Assembly: GCA_040880465.1 (NCBI GenBank)
Contig: JBBDIK010000012.1
Span: 248,001 to 312,000, forward strand
From: JBBDIK01 sp040880465
GTDB taxonomy: Bacteria > Actinomycetota > UBA4738 > JBBDHU01
Length of the DNA: 64,000 nucleotides
Direction: 5' to 3'
Below are positions 1-7,410 of this stretch, piece after piece. Position 1 is the first letter of the stretch. Every line of letters begins with the position of its first letter. A program made the translations under genes and the position numbers. The notes beneath the pieces were generated by a model. It was not told where the DNA came from and did not search any database. It was given only the letters and a program-made list of their open reading frames with translations.

Positions 1-2
1 TC

Positions 3-779
3 GTCGACAATCTCCCGCCCGCGCTCATCAGCAAGATGGCGGAGCTGGCTCAGCGACCGGGTGGCCCGAGTCGGATCGCGTTCGTCGTCGATGCGCGAGG
101 AGGGAAGTTCTTCCTCGAGCTCGCGGAAGCGCTCGAGGCGTTGAAGGAGCAAGGGGTTCCGTATCGGATCCTCTTCCTCGAGGCATCCGAGGAGCAACTC
201 GTGAACCGATACGAGGCGACGCGCCGCAAGCACCCCCTGGCATCCGGAGACCGCATGGTCGAGGGGATCCGCAAGGAACGGCCGATGATGGAACCGCTCC
301 GGGAGGTCGCCGACTTCATCGTCGACACCACCGACCTGACGCCGCACGAGCTCCGCGACCGTGTCCGCGAAACGTTCGCGGAGGCACCGCCGGAGGAGAG
401 CCTCCAGGTGAACCTCGTCTCGTTCGGATTCAAGTACGGCGCGCCCCGCGACGCCGACCTCGTCTTCGACGTCCGGTTCCTTCCGAACCCTCACTGGGTC
501 GATACGCTGCGTCCGCTCCCCGGCACCGACGAACGCGTCCGCGGCTACGTGAAGGGCCAGAAGGGCTATCGCGAATTCATGCGGCGCTTCCGGTCCCTGC
601 TGGAATTCGTCCTGCCGGGATACGTGTCGGAGGGAAAGCATTACCTCACGATCGCGATCGGCTGCACCGGTGGCCGGCATCGGTCAGTGGTGGTGAGCGA
701 GGAGCTTGCCACGTTCTTCCGCGGACGCTACCTGCCCGTCTCCATCGAGCACCGCGACCTGGACAAGGGCGGCAACTGA
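3..779 (+). CDS. rapZ: RNase adapter / nucleotide-binding protein RapZ, 5'-truncated by window edge
   Basis: The open frame runs in from the left edge; its first readable residues VDNLPPALI correspond to the DNLP segment near residue 30 of RapZ, so about 30 N-terminal residues with the P-loop are outside the window. The remaining 258 residues include FGFKYG, FDVRFLPNPHW and the C-terminal CTGGRHRSV motif, all hallmarks of the family. RapZ proteins bind nucleotides or amino-sugar metabolites and in E. coli act as an RNase E adapter; the role in actinobacteria is less clear. In most actinobacteria yvcK and whiA lie between rapZ and gap; here gap follows directly. An internal ATG at 36 is not the true start. 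Confidence 0.93.
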   Translation, partial: VDNLPPALISKMAELAQRPGGPSRIAFVVDARGGKFFLELAEALEALKEQGVPYRILFLEASEEQLVNRYEATRRKHPLASGDRMVEGIRKERPMMEPLREVADFIVDTTDLTPHELRDRVRETFAEAPPEESLQVNLVSFGFKYGAPRDADLVFDVRFLPNPHWVDTLRPLPGTDERVRGYVKGQKGYREFMRRFRSLLEFVLPGYVSEGKHYLTIAIGCTGGRHRSVVVSEELATFFRGRYLPVSIEHRDLDKGGN

Positions 780-828
780 CCGGCTCTAGTCGGAGACGGC
801 CCGCCGGACCGCCCGCGCCGCGCCTCGG

Positions 829-834
829 TAGGAT
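829..834 (+). promoter_or_regulatory. Candidate -10 box for gap
   Basis: TAGGAT lies 30 nt upstream of the gap ATG, and a GAGGGGG ribosome site sits between them. No convincing -35 box is visible. It suggests gap has its own promoter separate from rapZ. Confidence 0.4.
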
Positions 835-864
835 GACGGGACCATCCGCTCACGAGGGGGCCTC

Positions 865-1872
865 ATGACGACCAAGGTAGGGATCAACGGTTTCGGCCGG
901 ATCGGCCGCAACATCTTCCGGGCAGCGCGTGCCAAGGGCGCGGACTTCGAGATCGTGGCCGTGAACGATCTGGGTGATCCGAAGACCATGGCGCACCTGC
1001 TGAAGTACGACTCGGTCATGGGACGGCTGGACGCCGACGTGGCGGTCAGCGCGAACGGCATCACCATCGACGGGAACGAGCTGAAGGTGCTCGCCGAGCG
1101 GAACCCCGCCGATCTCCCCTGGAAGGAACTCGGCGTACAGGTGGTCATCGAGTCCACAGGCATCTTCACCGACCGCGAGAAGGCGGCGGCGCACATCGAG
1201 GCCGGCGCGGAGAAGGTCATCATCAGCGCCCCCGCGAAGAACGAGGACATCACGATCGTGATGGGCGTCAACGACGAGTCCTACGATCCGGTCAACCACC
1301 ACGTCGTCTCGAACGCCTCCTGCACGACGAACTGCGTTGCGCCCATGGCTAAGGTGCTCGATGACGCGTTCGGGGTGGAGCAGGCGTTCATGACGACCGT
1401 GCACGCCTACACGAACGACCAGTCGATCCTGGACCTGCCGCACCCCGACCTGCGCCGGGCCCGGGCCGCTGCGATCAACATCATCCCGACCTCGACGGGC
1501 GCCGCGAAGGCGACCGCGCTGGTCCTCCCGCATCTCAAGGGGAAGATGGACGGGATGGCGATGCGCGTTCCGGTCCCCGACGGGTCCGTGACGGACCTCG
1601 TCGCCACGGTTCGCGAGGACGCCAGCGTCGAGTCCGTGAACGCAGCGTTCAAGTCCGCCTCGGAGTCCGGGAGTCTCGCGGGCAAGCTCGTCTACACCGA
1701 AGACCCGATCGTGTCGTCGGACATCGTCGGCGCGCCGGCGTCCTGCACGTTCGATGCCCTCTCGACGATGGTCATGGGTGATCAGGTCAAGATCGTCGGC
1801 TGGTACGACAACGAGTGGGGCTACTCGAATCGCCTTGTGGATCTGGTCGAGTTGGTTTCCTCCAAGCTGTGA
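865..1872 (+). CDS. gap: Glyceraldehyde-3-phosphate dehydrogenase (type I)
   Basis: Cytosolic glycolytic enzyme that oxidises glyceraldehyde 3-phosphate with phosphate and NAD(P) to 1,3-bisphosphoglycerate. The 335-aa protein has normal family length, the N-terminal Rossmann motif INGFGRIGR (residues 8-16) and the catalytic SNASCTTNC segment with Cys153. WYDNEWGYSNR near the C-terminus is also typical. The ATG has a GAGGGGG ribosome site. It heads a run gap, membrane protein, small protein, pgk, tpiA, phosphoglycerate mutase, so the lower glycolytic genes are clustered. The next gene starts at a GTG that overlaps this stop codon. Confidence 0.97.
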   Translation: MTTKVGINGFGRIGRNIFRAARAKGADFEIVAVNDLGDPKTMAHLLKYDSVMGRLDADVAVSANGITIDGNELKVLAERNPADLPWKELGVQVVIESTGIFTDREKAAAHIEAGAEKVIISAPAKNEDITIVMGVNDESYDPVNHHVVSNASCTTNCVAPMAKVLDDAFGVEQAFMTTVHAYTNDQSILDLPHPDLRRARAAAINIIPTSTGAAKATALVLPHLKGKMDGMAMRVPVPDGSVTDLVATVREDASVESVNAAFKSASESGSLAGKLVYTEDPIVSSDIVGAPASCTFDALSTMVMGDQVKIVGWYDNEWGYSNRLVDLVELVSSKL

Positions 1873-2618
1873 CCGGCGAGGAGCCGCACGGCGACGGATC
1901 CGACAGGGACGCGTCCGCCGAACCCGAGTGGGAGAAGTTCGACGTGATCACGTCGAGCAAGCAGTTCCTCCTCGCGGAGGCCGAGGACAGTTTCGGGGTC
2001 TGGGACCGAACCGATCTGGAAGAGCCTCGGGGCTCGTTCCCGGCGTCGGCTGAAGGCTTCGAGGCCGCCGAGGCCCTCTTCAAGCGCCTGAACCGCGAAC
2101 GCCGACGCGAGACGGGGTATTGGTTCCGGGTGCTCCTGAGGGTCTTCTTCACGACGTTCGTCTTGAGCGTGCCGATCCTCATCGTCACCGGCCTATTCCC
2201 CCTAATCGGCTTCACGTGGGTGGGAAGCATTGAGATCGTCCTCCTGGGAAGTTTCCTGGGTGCACTGCTCGTGTGGCTACGGGATCGGCCGCCTGGGTCC
2301 GGGCCGATCATCGCGCCCGTGGAAGGCGGGATGACCCTTCCGCGCACGCTCGTTCTCGTTGGGATCGGCGGACTGGTCGTGTGGGCGGTAAGCGGAGTTG
2401 TACAGATATTGTTGCCGGTACCCGAGTTCGGCATGTTCGGCGGCTGGGAGCCCACACCGTCTTACATGATCAATGTCTTCGTGCACAGCACCGCCTTCCT
2501 CGTGTGGGTCGTATGCGTCGCCTCTCTCATCCTGATCGCGCTCTTCCGCACGCTGGCTGGGCAGACGCAGGAAGAGACAGGCGTTGAAGCCGAGGAGGAC
2601 GCCGATGGACCCGAGTGA
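1869..2618 (+). CDS. Hypothetical multi-pass membrane protein
   Basis: A 249-aa protein of unknown function. The first ~85 residues are acidic and soluble. Hydrophobic segments follow at roughly residues 87-110, 113-135, 155-180 and 202-225, separated by short charged loops, and the tail is acidic. The GTG start overlaps the gap stop (GTGA), pointing to translational coupling; an upstream ATG at 1815 lies inside gap and is unlikely. No family was recognised. Its place between gap and pgk suggests co-transcription but does not show a glycolytic role. Confidence 0.7.
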   Translation: MTGEEPHGDGSDRDASAEPEWEKFDVITSSKQFLLAEAEDSFGVWDRTDLEEPRGSFPASAEGFEAAEALFKRLNRERRRETGYWFRVLLRVFFTTFVLSVPILIVTGLFPLIGFTWVGSIEIVLLGSFLGALLVWLRDRPPGSGPIIAPVEGGMTLPRTLVLVGIGGLVVWAVSGVVQILLPVPEFGMFGGWEPTPSYMINVFVHSTAFLVWVVCVASLILIALFRTLAGQTQEETGVEAEEDADGPE

Positions 2619-2841
2619 GGCGACGCGCCGCTACTTCGAGGAGCATCCGACGATGTATGCGCTGTCGGTTGTCGGCGCCGCTGCGGCGACCCTCGGGTTC
2701 GGCCTCCGAGCGGTCACTGCCCGGAGCATGCGGGCCCGGGTCCGCAACGCCATCCTTGCATCGGTGGCCGGGGCTGAGGTCTGGGGTCTCGTCCAGGTCC
2801 GCCGCGGCGAGCCCCTTGCCCTCGCCGAGCGCGACGATTAG
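2605..2841 (+). CDS. Small hypothetical protein with one hydrophobic segment
   Basis: A 78-aa protein starting at an ATG with a well-spaced GAGGAG ribosome site and overlapping the previous stop by 14 nt. A TTG 21 nt upstream is a less likely start. Residues 17-40 form one alanine/glycine-rich hydrophobic segment followed by basic residues. It was not recognised. Co-directional spacing suggests the same transcript as the upstream membrane protein. Confidence 0.55.
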   Translation: MDPSEATRRYFEEHPTMYALSVVGAAAATLGFGLRAVTARSMRARVRNAILASVAGAEVWGLVQVRRGEPLALAERDD

Positions 2842-2858
2842 TCCCCCGCCGGACCCGA

Positions 2859-2864
2859 TACACT
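2859..2864 (+). promoter_or_regulatory. -10 box giving a leaderless pgk transcript
   Basis: TACACT ends 8 nt before the pgk GTG and no Shine-Dalgarno sequence lies between, so transcription probably begins at or next to the start codon. Confidence 0.5.
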
Positions 2865-2872
2865 CACGGCCC

Positions 2873-4054
2873 GTGGCCCTTCGCACCATCGAAGATCTCG
2901 GTGATGTAGCAGGGAAGCGCATCTTCGTCCGGGTGGACTACAACGTTCCGCTCGCGGACGGTGCGGTCGCAGACGATCTGCGTATCCGCGCGGCGCTTCC
3001 CACCCTCAACGAACTCCTCAGGGCCGGCGCGTCCCTCATCCTCGCGTCGCATCTCGGGCGCCCCCATGGACGAGTCGTGCAAGACCTCCGGATGGCGCCC
3101 GTCGCCGAGCGTGCGGCCGAGCTGCTTGGCCGGGATGTGATGGCCGTCTCGGACATCGTCGGAGACGAGGCCATATCGGTCTGTTCGGACCTCGGCCCCG
3201 GCGAAGTCGCGATGCTCGAGAACCTCCGGTTCGACCCGGGCGAAGAAGACAACGACCCTGCCTTCGCGGACGCGCTGGCGTCGCTGGCGGACCTCTATGT
3301 GGACGACGCGTTCGGTGCGGCTCACCGAGCGCACGCCTCGGTCGTGGGCGTGCCGGAACGGCTCCCCTCAGCTGCCGGTCGCTTGATGCAACGGGAGATC
3401 GAAGTTCTCTCGAAGCTCCTGGAGGGTGCGGAGGAGCCGTTCGTCGCGATCCTCGGGGGCGCGAAGGTCTCCGACAAGCTCGCGGCTATCACGAGTCTCG
3501 TCGAGCGGGTCGACGCGCTGCTGATCGGCGGTGCGATGGCGTTCACGTTCCTGGCCGCCGAGGGAGCCGAGGTGGGCACGTCGCTCACCGAGCCGGACCG
3601 CTTCGACGACGTCCGCCAGGCGCGCAAGGTCGCCGAGGAGAAGGGAGTGCTGATCCAGCTCCCCGAGGATGCGATCGCCGCGCCGGAAGTCTCGGCCGAC
3701 GTGAAGTACCGGACCGTGGATATCCGTGCGATCCCGCGCGGCCAGATGGGCCTGGACATCGGGCCCCGTTCCGTCGAGGAGTTCGCCCGGACCATCGCCG
3801 ACGCCAAGACCATCCTGTGGAACGGTCCGATGGGCGTGTTCGAGCTGGAACCCTTCTCGGCCGGCACCCGCGGGGTGGCGATGGCCGTCGCCGGCACCGA
3901 TGCGTTCAGCGTCGTCGGCGGGGGGGACTCTCTAGCGGCCCTCCGCAAGTTCGGCCTGGAGGATTCGGTGTCGCACCTGTCGACCGGCGGCGGCGCCTCG
4001 TTGGAGTTCCTGGAAGGCCGGGCGCTTCCCGGCGTGACGGTCTTGGAGGACTGA
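2873..4054 (+). CDS. pgk: Phosphoglycerate kinase
   Basis: Transfers the acyl phosphate of 1,3-bisphosphoglycerate to ADP in the cytosol. The 393-aa protein starts VALRTIEDL and carries FVRVDYNVPL, the substrate-binding SHLGRPHG motif, LENLRFDPGEE, LGGAKVSDK and the C-terminal nucleotide site with GGGDS and STGGGASLEFLEG. Normal length and all motifs are present. The reading frame is open further upstream to 2615, but the family N-terminus and the -10 box TACACT 8 nt upstream place the start at the GTG. tpiA begins immediately after its stop. Confidence 0.97.
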   Translation: MALRTIEDLGDVAGKRIFVRVDYNVPLADGAVADDLRIRAALPTLNELLRAGASLILASHLGRPHGRVVQDLRMAPVAERAAELLGRDVMAVSDIVGDEAISVCSDLGPGEVAMLENLRFDPGEEDNDPAFADALASLADLYVDDAFGAAHRAHASVVGVPERLPSAAGRLMQREIEVLSKLLEGAEEPFVAILGGAKVSDKLAAITSLVERVDALLIGGAMAFTFLAAEGAEVGTSLTEPDRFDDVRQARKVAEEKGVLIQLPEDAIAAPEVSADVKYRTVDIRAIPRGQMGLDIGPRSVEEFARTIADAKTILWNGPMGVFELEPFSAGTRGVAMAVAGTDAFSVVGGGDSLAALRKFGLEDSVSHLSTGGGASLEFLEGRALPGVTVLED

Positions 4055-4828
4055 ATGGCGACACGACGCCCAATCATCGCGGCGAATTGGAAGATGCACA
4101 AGACCCACCTGGAGGCGATCCGGGACGTCCAGAAACTCTCGTACCTGTTGGACCGCAAGGACGCGGAGCAGGTCGAGGTCCTGATCCTGCCGCCGTTCAC
4201 GGCGTTGCGGGCCATCCAAACCTTGATCGACAGCGACCGACTGCCCTACGGGCTCGGCGCGCAGAACTGCCACTGGGAGGACAAGGGCGCCTACACGGGC
4301 GAGGTGTCGCCGGCGATGCTCACCGCTCTCAAGTGTTCATACGTGGTCGTCGGCCACTCCGAACGCCGGCAGCTCTTCGATGAGACCGACGAAGTCGTGA
4401 ACAGGAAGGTGAAAGCCGTGTTCGCGAGCGAGATGGTGCCGATCCTGTGCGTCGGCGAGACGCTCGAGGAACGCGAGAGCGGGCGGACCGAGGAGCGCAT
4501 CACGCAGCAGATCGATGCCGGCCTGGCGGGTGTGACGGCCGAGCAGGCGGCGGACCTGGTCGTCGCGTACGAACCCATCTGGGCGATCGGGACCGGCCGT
4601 AACGCCGAGCCCGGTGACGCCGGACAGGTGTGCTCCCTGATCCGTGAACGGGTCGGTCTCAAGGCCGACTCTCATGCGTCGGCGGACTCGCTCAGGATCC
4701 AGTACGGCGGCAGCGTGAAGCCCGGGAACATCCGCGAGTTCATGGCGCACCCCGAGATCGATGGAGCCCTCGTCGGCGGCGCGAGCCTCGATCCCGAGGA
4801 GTTCGCGTTGATCGTGAAGTACAAGTGA
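4055..4828 (+). CDS. tpiA: Triosephosphate isomerase
   Basis: Interconverts dihydroxyacetone phosphate and glyceraldehyde 3-phosphate. The 257-aa protein has the catalytic set in order: Asn11 and Lys13 in AANWKMHK, His101 in VVGHSERR, and Glu173 in VAYEPIWAIGTG. The phosphate-binding YGGSVKPGN and LVGGASLD loops are intact. The ATG directly follows the pgk stop codon, so translation is probably coupled. Confidence 0.97.
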   Translation: MATRRPIIAANWKMHKTHLEAIRDVQKLSYLLDRKDAEQVEVLILPPFTALRAIQTLIDSDRLPYGLGAQNCHWEDKGAYTGEVSPAMLTALKCSYVVVGHSERRQLFDETDEVVNRKVKAVFASEMVPILCVGETLEERESGRTEERITQQIDAGLAGVTAEQAADLVVAYEPIWAIGTGRNAEPGDAGQVCSLIRERVGLKADSHASADSLRIQYGGSVKPGNIREFMAHPEIDGALVGGASLDPEEFALIVKYK

Positions 4829-4835
4829 GGAACCC

Positions 4836-6095
4836 GTGACCAAGCTGCTCTACGTGTGTCTGGACGGACTCGGGGATGACCCCTGCCCCGAGTTGGACGG
4901 GCGCACACCCCTCGAGGCGGCGGAGACGCCGTTCCTGGACGGACTCGCCGAACGAGGCCGCACCGGGAGCGTCGTCACCGTCGGCCCGGGCATCGCACCC
5001 GAATCCGACATCGGGGTCTTCGCGATCCTTGGCTACGACCCGCATGATGAGCACCCGGGCCGCGGCGTGGTCGAGGCCGTCGGGTGCGGGATGGACTTCG
5101 CCGACGGGGATCTTGCCTATCGGATCAACTTCGCCACAGCCGAATGGCCGGCGATCGTCGACCGCCGGGTCGGCCGGGATCTGTCGTCTCAGGAGTCGGC
5201 GGAGCTCGCAGACGAGGTCAACCAACAGCTCTCGCTGGACGGGGCGACGTTCGCGCTTCGTGCCACGGTCGAACATCGCGGCGTCCTGGTGATCCGTTCC
5301 CAGGAAGGTTCCCTCTCCGCTGCCGTCACTAACACGGACCCCGCCTATGCGAGGGAAGGCTCGATGGGCGTGGCCCTGGAGACCTTCGAGAGCGAGGTCG
5401 TGCACTGTGAGCCGCTCGAGGACACCGACGAGGCCAAGCGCGCGGCCCTGCTGACGAACGCGTTCGTCGAGGAGTCGCACTGGATCATGGAGAAGTCCAC
5501 GATCAACGAGATCCGCCGCATCGAAGGCAAGCTTCCCGGGAACCTGATCCTGACTCGTGACGGGGGGGATCGCATCCCGCATCTTCAGCCGATCGAGGAA
5601 CGGTTCGGCCTGAAGTGGGGCTGCTTCGTAGAGATGCCGGTCGAGCGGGGGATCGCGCTCTTGCTCGGGATGGATGCGGTTCCGGCACCGCGCCTGGTCT
5701 CGGACGATCAGTACGCCGAATGGGCGGAGCTCGCGGCCGAGGCGCTGCCCGAGTTCCAGGCCCTCTACATCCACCTGAAAGGACCCGACGTGCCGGCCCA
5801 CGACGGCAACGCCGACCTCAAGCGCAAGGTGATCTCAGACATCGACCGAGCCTTCTTCGGAGAGGTCCTTCCCCGGATCGATGTGAAGGACACCGTGATC
5901 GCCGTCACCGCGGATCACTCGACGTCCTGCGTACGCGCGGCCCACACGGCCGACCCGGTTCCCCTGCTCATCTCTGGGGCCGAGGTCCAGCCGGACGGGT
6001 CGAGGTCTTTCGGCGAACGCGAGGCAGCGCAGGGGTCCCTTGGGGACCTGCGAGGGGTGGACATCCTGCCTCAGCTCGTTCAGCTCATGCGTTAG
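4836..6095 (+). CDS. apgM: 2,3-bisphosphoglycerate-independent phosphoglycerate mutase, archaeal (ApgM) type
   Basis: Alkaline-phosphatase-superfamily enzyme that isomerises 3- and 2-phosphoglycerate without the bisphospho cofactor. The 419-aa protein begins with the metal-binding LYVCLDGLGDDP, continues with the ESDIGVFAILGYDP segment expected to hold the nucleophilic serine, HLKGPDVPAHDGN, and ends with VTADHSTSC, all typical of the short ApgM family rather than the longer bacterial GpmI. The GTG start follows tpiA by 7 nt, completing a gap-pgk-tpiA-pgm set. The lineage-specific function is not tested here. Confidence 0.9.
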   Translation: MTKLLYVCLDGLGDDPCPELDGRTPLEAAETPFLDGLAERGRTGSVVTVGPGIAPESDIGVFAILGYDPHDEHPGRGVVEAVGCGMDFADGDLAYRINFATAEWPAIVDRRVGRDLSSQESAELADEVNQQLSLDGATFALRATVEHRGVLVIRSQEGSLSAAVTNTDPAYAREGSMGVALETFESEVVHCEPLEDTDEAKRAALLTNAFVEESHWIMEKSTINEIRRIEGKLPGNLILTRDGGDRIPHLQPIEERFGLKWGCFVEMPVERGIALLLGMDAVPAPRLVSDDQYAEWAELAAEALPEFQALYIHLKGPDVPAHDGNADLKRKVISDIDRAFFGEVLPRIDVKDTVIAVTADHSTSCVRAAHTADPVPLLISGAEVQPDGSRSFGEREAAQGSLGDLRGVDILPQLVQLMR

Positions 6096-6141
6096 GGCCC
6101 CTGTCGTGGTTCTTCCTCGGGCCGTCCGGGCCCGCCCGCGC

Positions 6142-6147
6142 TATCAT
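6142..6147 (+). promoter_or_regulatory. Candidate -10 box for secG
   Basis: TATCAT lies 26 nt upstream of the secG ATG, with a GAGGAG ribosome site in between. Confidence 0.4.
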
Positions 6148-6173
6148 CGGGGGCACCCACACGAGGAGAACCG

Positions 6174-6398
6174 ATGTTCAACGTCATCGTCCTGATCGTC
6201 GACGTGATCGCCGCGCTCGCGCTGATCTTCCTGGTGCTACTGCATTCCGGGAAGGGCGGGGGATTGTCGGACATGTTCGGCGGCGGAGCTGGGCTCTCGG
6301 GCGGCACAGCGATGGAGCGGCGCCTGGACCGGATCACGGTCGTCACGGCCATCGTGTTCGGGATGACGACCTTCTGGCTCTCCTGGAAGTGGAGCTAG
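6174..6398 (+). CDS. secG: Protein-export membrane protein SecG
   Basis: Small subunit of the SecYEG translocon in the inner membrane. The 74-aa protein has two hydrophobic segments (about 3-24 and 52-72) joined by the glycine-rich loop HSGKGGGLSDMFGGG typical of SecG. The ATG has a GAGGAG ribosome site. secG downstream of gap-pgk-tpiA is a common actinobacterial arrangement. Confidence 0.92.
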   Translation: MFNVIVLIVDVIAALALIFLVLLHSGKGGGLSDMFGGGAGLSGGTAMERRLDRITVVTAIVFGMTTFWLSWKWS

Positions 6399-6449
6399 GT
6401 CCGGTTCCAGCATGCCGGGCGGCCCGGGTAGACTCCCGGGCGCACTGTC

Positions 6450-6536
6450 GTCGGAGTGGCGGAATTTGGTAGACGCGCTAGGTTGAGGGCCTAGTGCCCT
6501 TTACGGGGCGTGAGGGTTCAAATCCCTCCTCCGACA
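6450..6536 (+). tRNA. tRNA-Leu (anticodon GAG)
   Basis: Acceptor arms GTCGGAG and CTCCGAC pair perfectly, the anticodon stem CTAGG/CCTAG encloses a 7-nt loop with GAG at 6485-6487, and the T arm GAGGG-TTCAAAT-CCCTC is canonical. A long variable arm (about 6495-6510) marks a class II tRNA, fitting leucine. The discriminator is A; the CCA end is not encoded. A TAGACT -10-like box lies upstream at 6429-6434. Confidence 0.96.
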
Positions 6537-6598
6537 CACCTCGATCCCCCGCCCGATAGGCCAGGCGAACCAGGGTCCCCCGCATCACGGGTCCGTGT

Positions 6599-6604
6599 TA
6601 CAGT
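6599..6604 (+). promoter_or_regulatory. Candidate -10 box for the cold-shock gene
   Basis: TACAGT lies 32 nt upstream of the GTG start; an AAAGGAA ribosome site sits at about 6625-6631. The implied leader is about 26 nt, far shorter than the long cold-responsive leader of E. coli cspA. Confidence 0.4.
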
Positions 6605-6636
6605 CCGGCGCGTACGTCGTTCGAAAGGAACTGCAG

Positions 6637-6840
6637 GTGGCTACCGGTACCGTGAAGTGGTTCAGCGCCGAGAAGGGCTACGGCTTCATCACCGGCGAGG
6701 ATGGCACCGACGTGTTCGTTCACTTCTCGTCGATCCAGTCCGAGGGCTTCAAGACCCTGGAAGAGGGTCAGAAGGTCGAGTACGAGGTCACTTCGGGGGA
6801 TAAGGGTCCGCAGGCGTCGAACGTTCGCGTCGCACAGTAA
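6637..6840 (+). CDS. Cold-shock domain protein (CspA family)
   Basis: A 67-aa single cold-shock domain, an RNA/single-stranded-DNA chaperone fold. It reads ATGTVKWFSAEKGYGFIT, containing RNP1 (KGYGFIT), and VFVHFS (RNP2). The GTG start with AAAGGAA upstream gives the family N-terminus; an earlier in-frame start at 6595 would add unrelated residues. It stands alone downstream of tRNA-Leu. Confidence 0.95.
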   Translation: MATGTVKWFSAEKGYGFITGEDGTDVFVHFSSIQSEGFKTLEEGQKVEYEVTSGDKGPQASNVRVAQ

Positions 6841-6922
6841 GTAGGCAGGTGCGTCCGCGGACGCGAGGTCACACAGAAGGAGCGATGAAGGGCCCGGCCG
6901 GAAGGTCGGGCTCGTTCGCGTT

Positions 6923-7348
6923 CTAGGACCCGGTCGCGGGAGCCGCGGGTGCCGGAGGTGCTGCAGTAGCGGGGGTCGGGGGCGTTGCCGGGGGGGTTGA
7001 GGCGGGTGGTGCCGTCCCGGGCTGACCCTGGGGCGGACGGCCTCCGGGACCTCCGGGACCACCGGGCCCGCCGGGACCGCGCCGGTCACCGCCGCGGAAC
7101 CCGCCTTCGCGACGCTGGCGAGGCTGCTGAGGCGGGATGTACGGGAGGCGGCGCATCGGCGGCTTGTGGCCGGTCCGCTCGAGGCGGACCTGGATGTAGT
7201 CGGTCTCCTGGGTTCGCTGGATCTCTCGCCATCCGTCGGTGAGCAGGGAGCGCAGTCGGCCGCTCGCGGTCTTTCGCAGCTTGTCGGTGCCGGGCACCCT
7301 CACGTACAGGCGCTCGTGGCGCACCTCGAGCCGTTCCGGTCCTGCCAT
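6923..7348 (-). CDS. Hypothetical protein with Pro/Gly/Ala-rich tail
   Basis: A 141-aa protein of unknown function. Residues 1-75 look globular and charged (ERLEVRHERLYVRVPGTDK, DGWREIQRTQETDYIQVRLERT). From about residue 70 the sequence becomes low-complexity: Arg/Gly runs, GPGGPGGPGG repeats, then a Pro/Ala/Thr tail. The ATG has a purine-rich upstream sequence (GAGGGGAAAGG). It is transcribed away from the amidohydrolase next door. The folded N-terminal part supports a real gene, but it could be lineage-specific. Confidence 0.55.
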   Translation of the reverse strand: MAGPERLEVRHERLYVRVPGTDKLRKTASGRLRSLLTDGWREIQRTQETDYIQVRLERTGHKPPMRRLPYIPPQQPRQRREGGFRGGDRRGPGGPGGPGGPGGRPPQGQPGTAPPASTPPATPPTPATAAPPAPAAPATGS

Positions 7349-7396
7349 CTGGCCTTTCCCCTCATCGATCGGACCGGGAAAGGGTAGCAGGGGCGG

Positions 7397-7402
7397 TACG
7401 AT
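7397..7402 (+). promoter_or_regulatory. -10 box giving a leaderless amidohydrolase transcript
   Basis: TACGAT ends 8 nt before the GTG at 7411; no Shine-Dalgarno sequence intervenes. Confidence 0.45.
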
Positions 7403-7410
7403 GCCTCCTC

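Noticed and set aside
4740..5801. Minus-strand open frame of 353 codons opposite tpiA and apgM
   Set aside because: Antisense shadow of well-supported genes; no motif, and GC-rich codon bias explains it.
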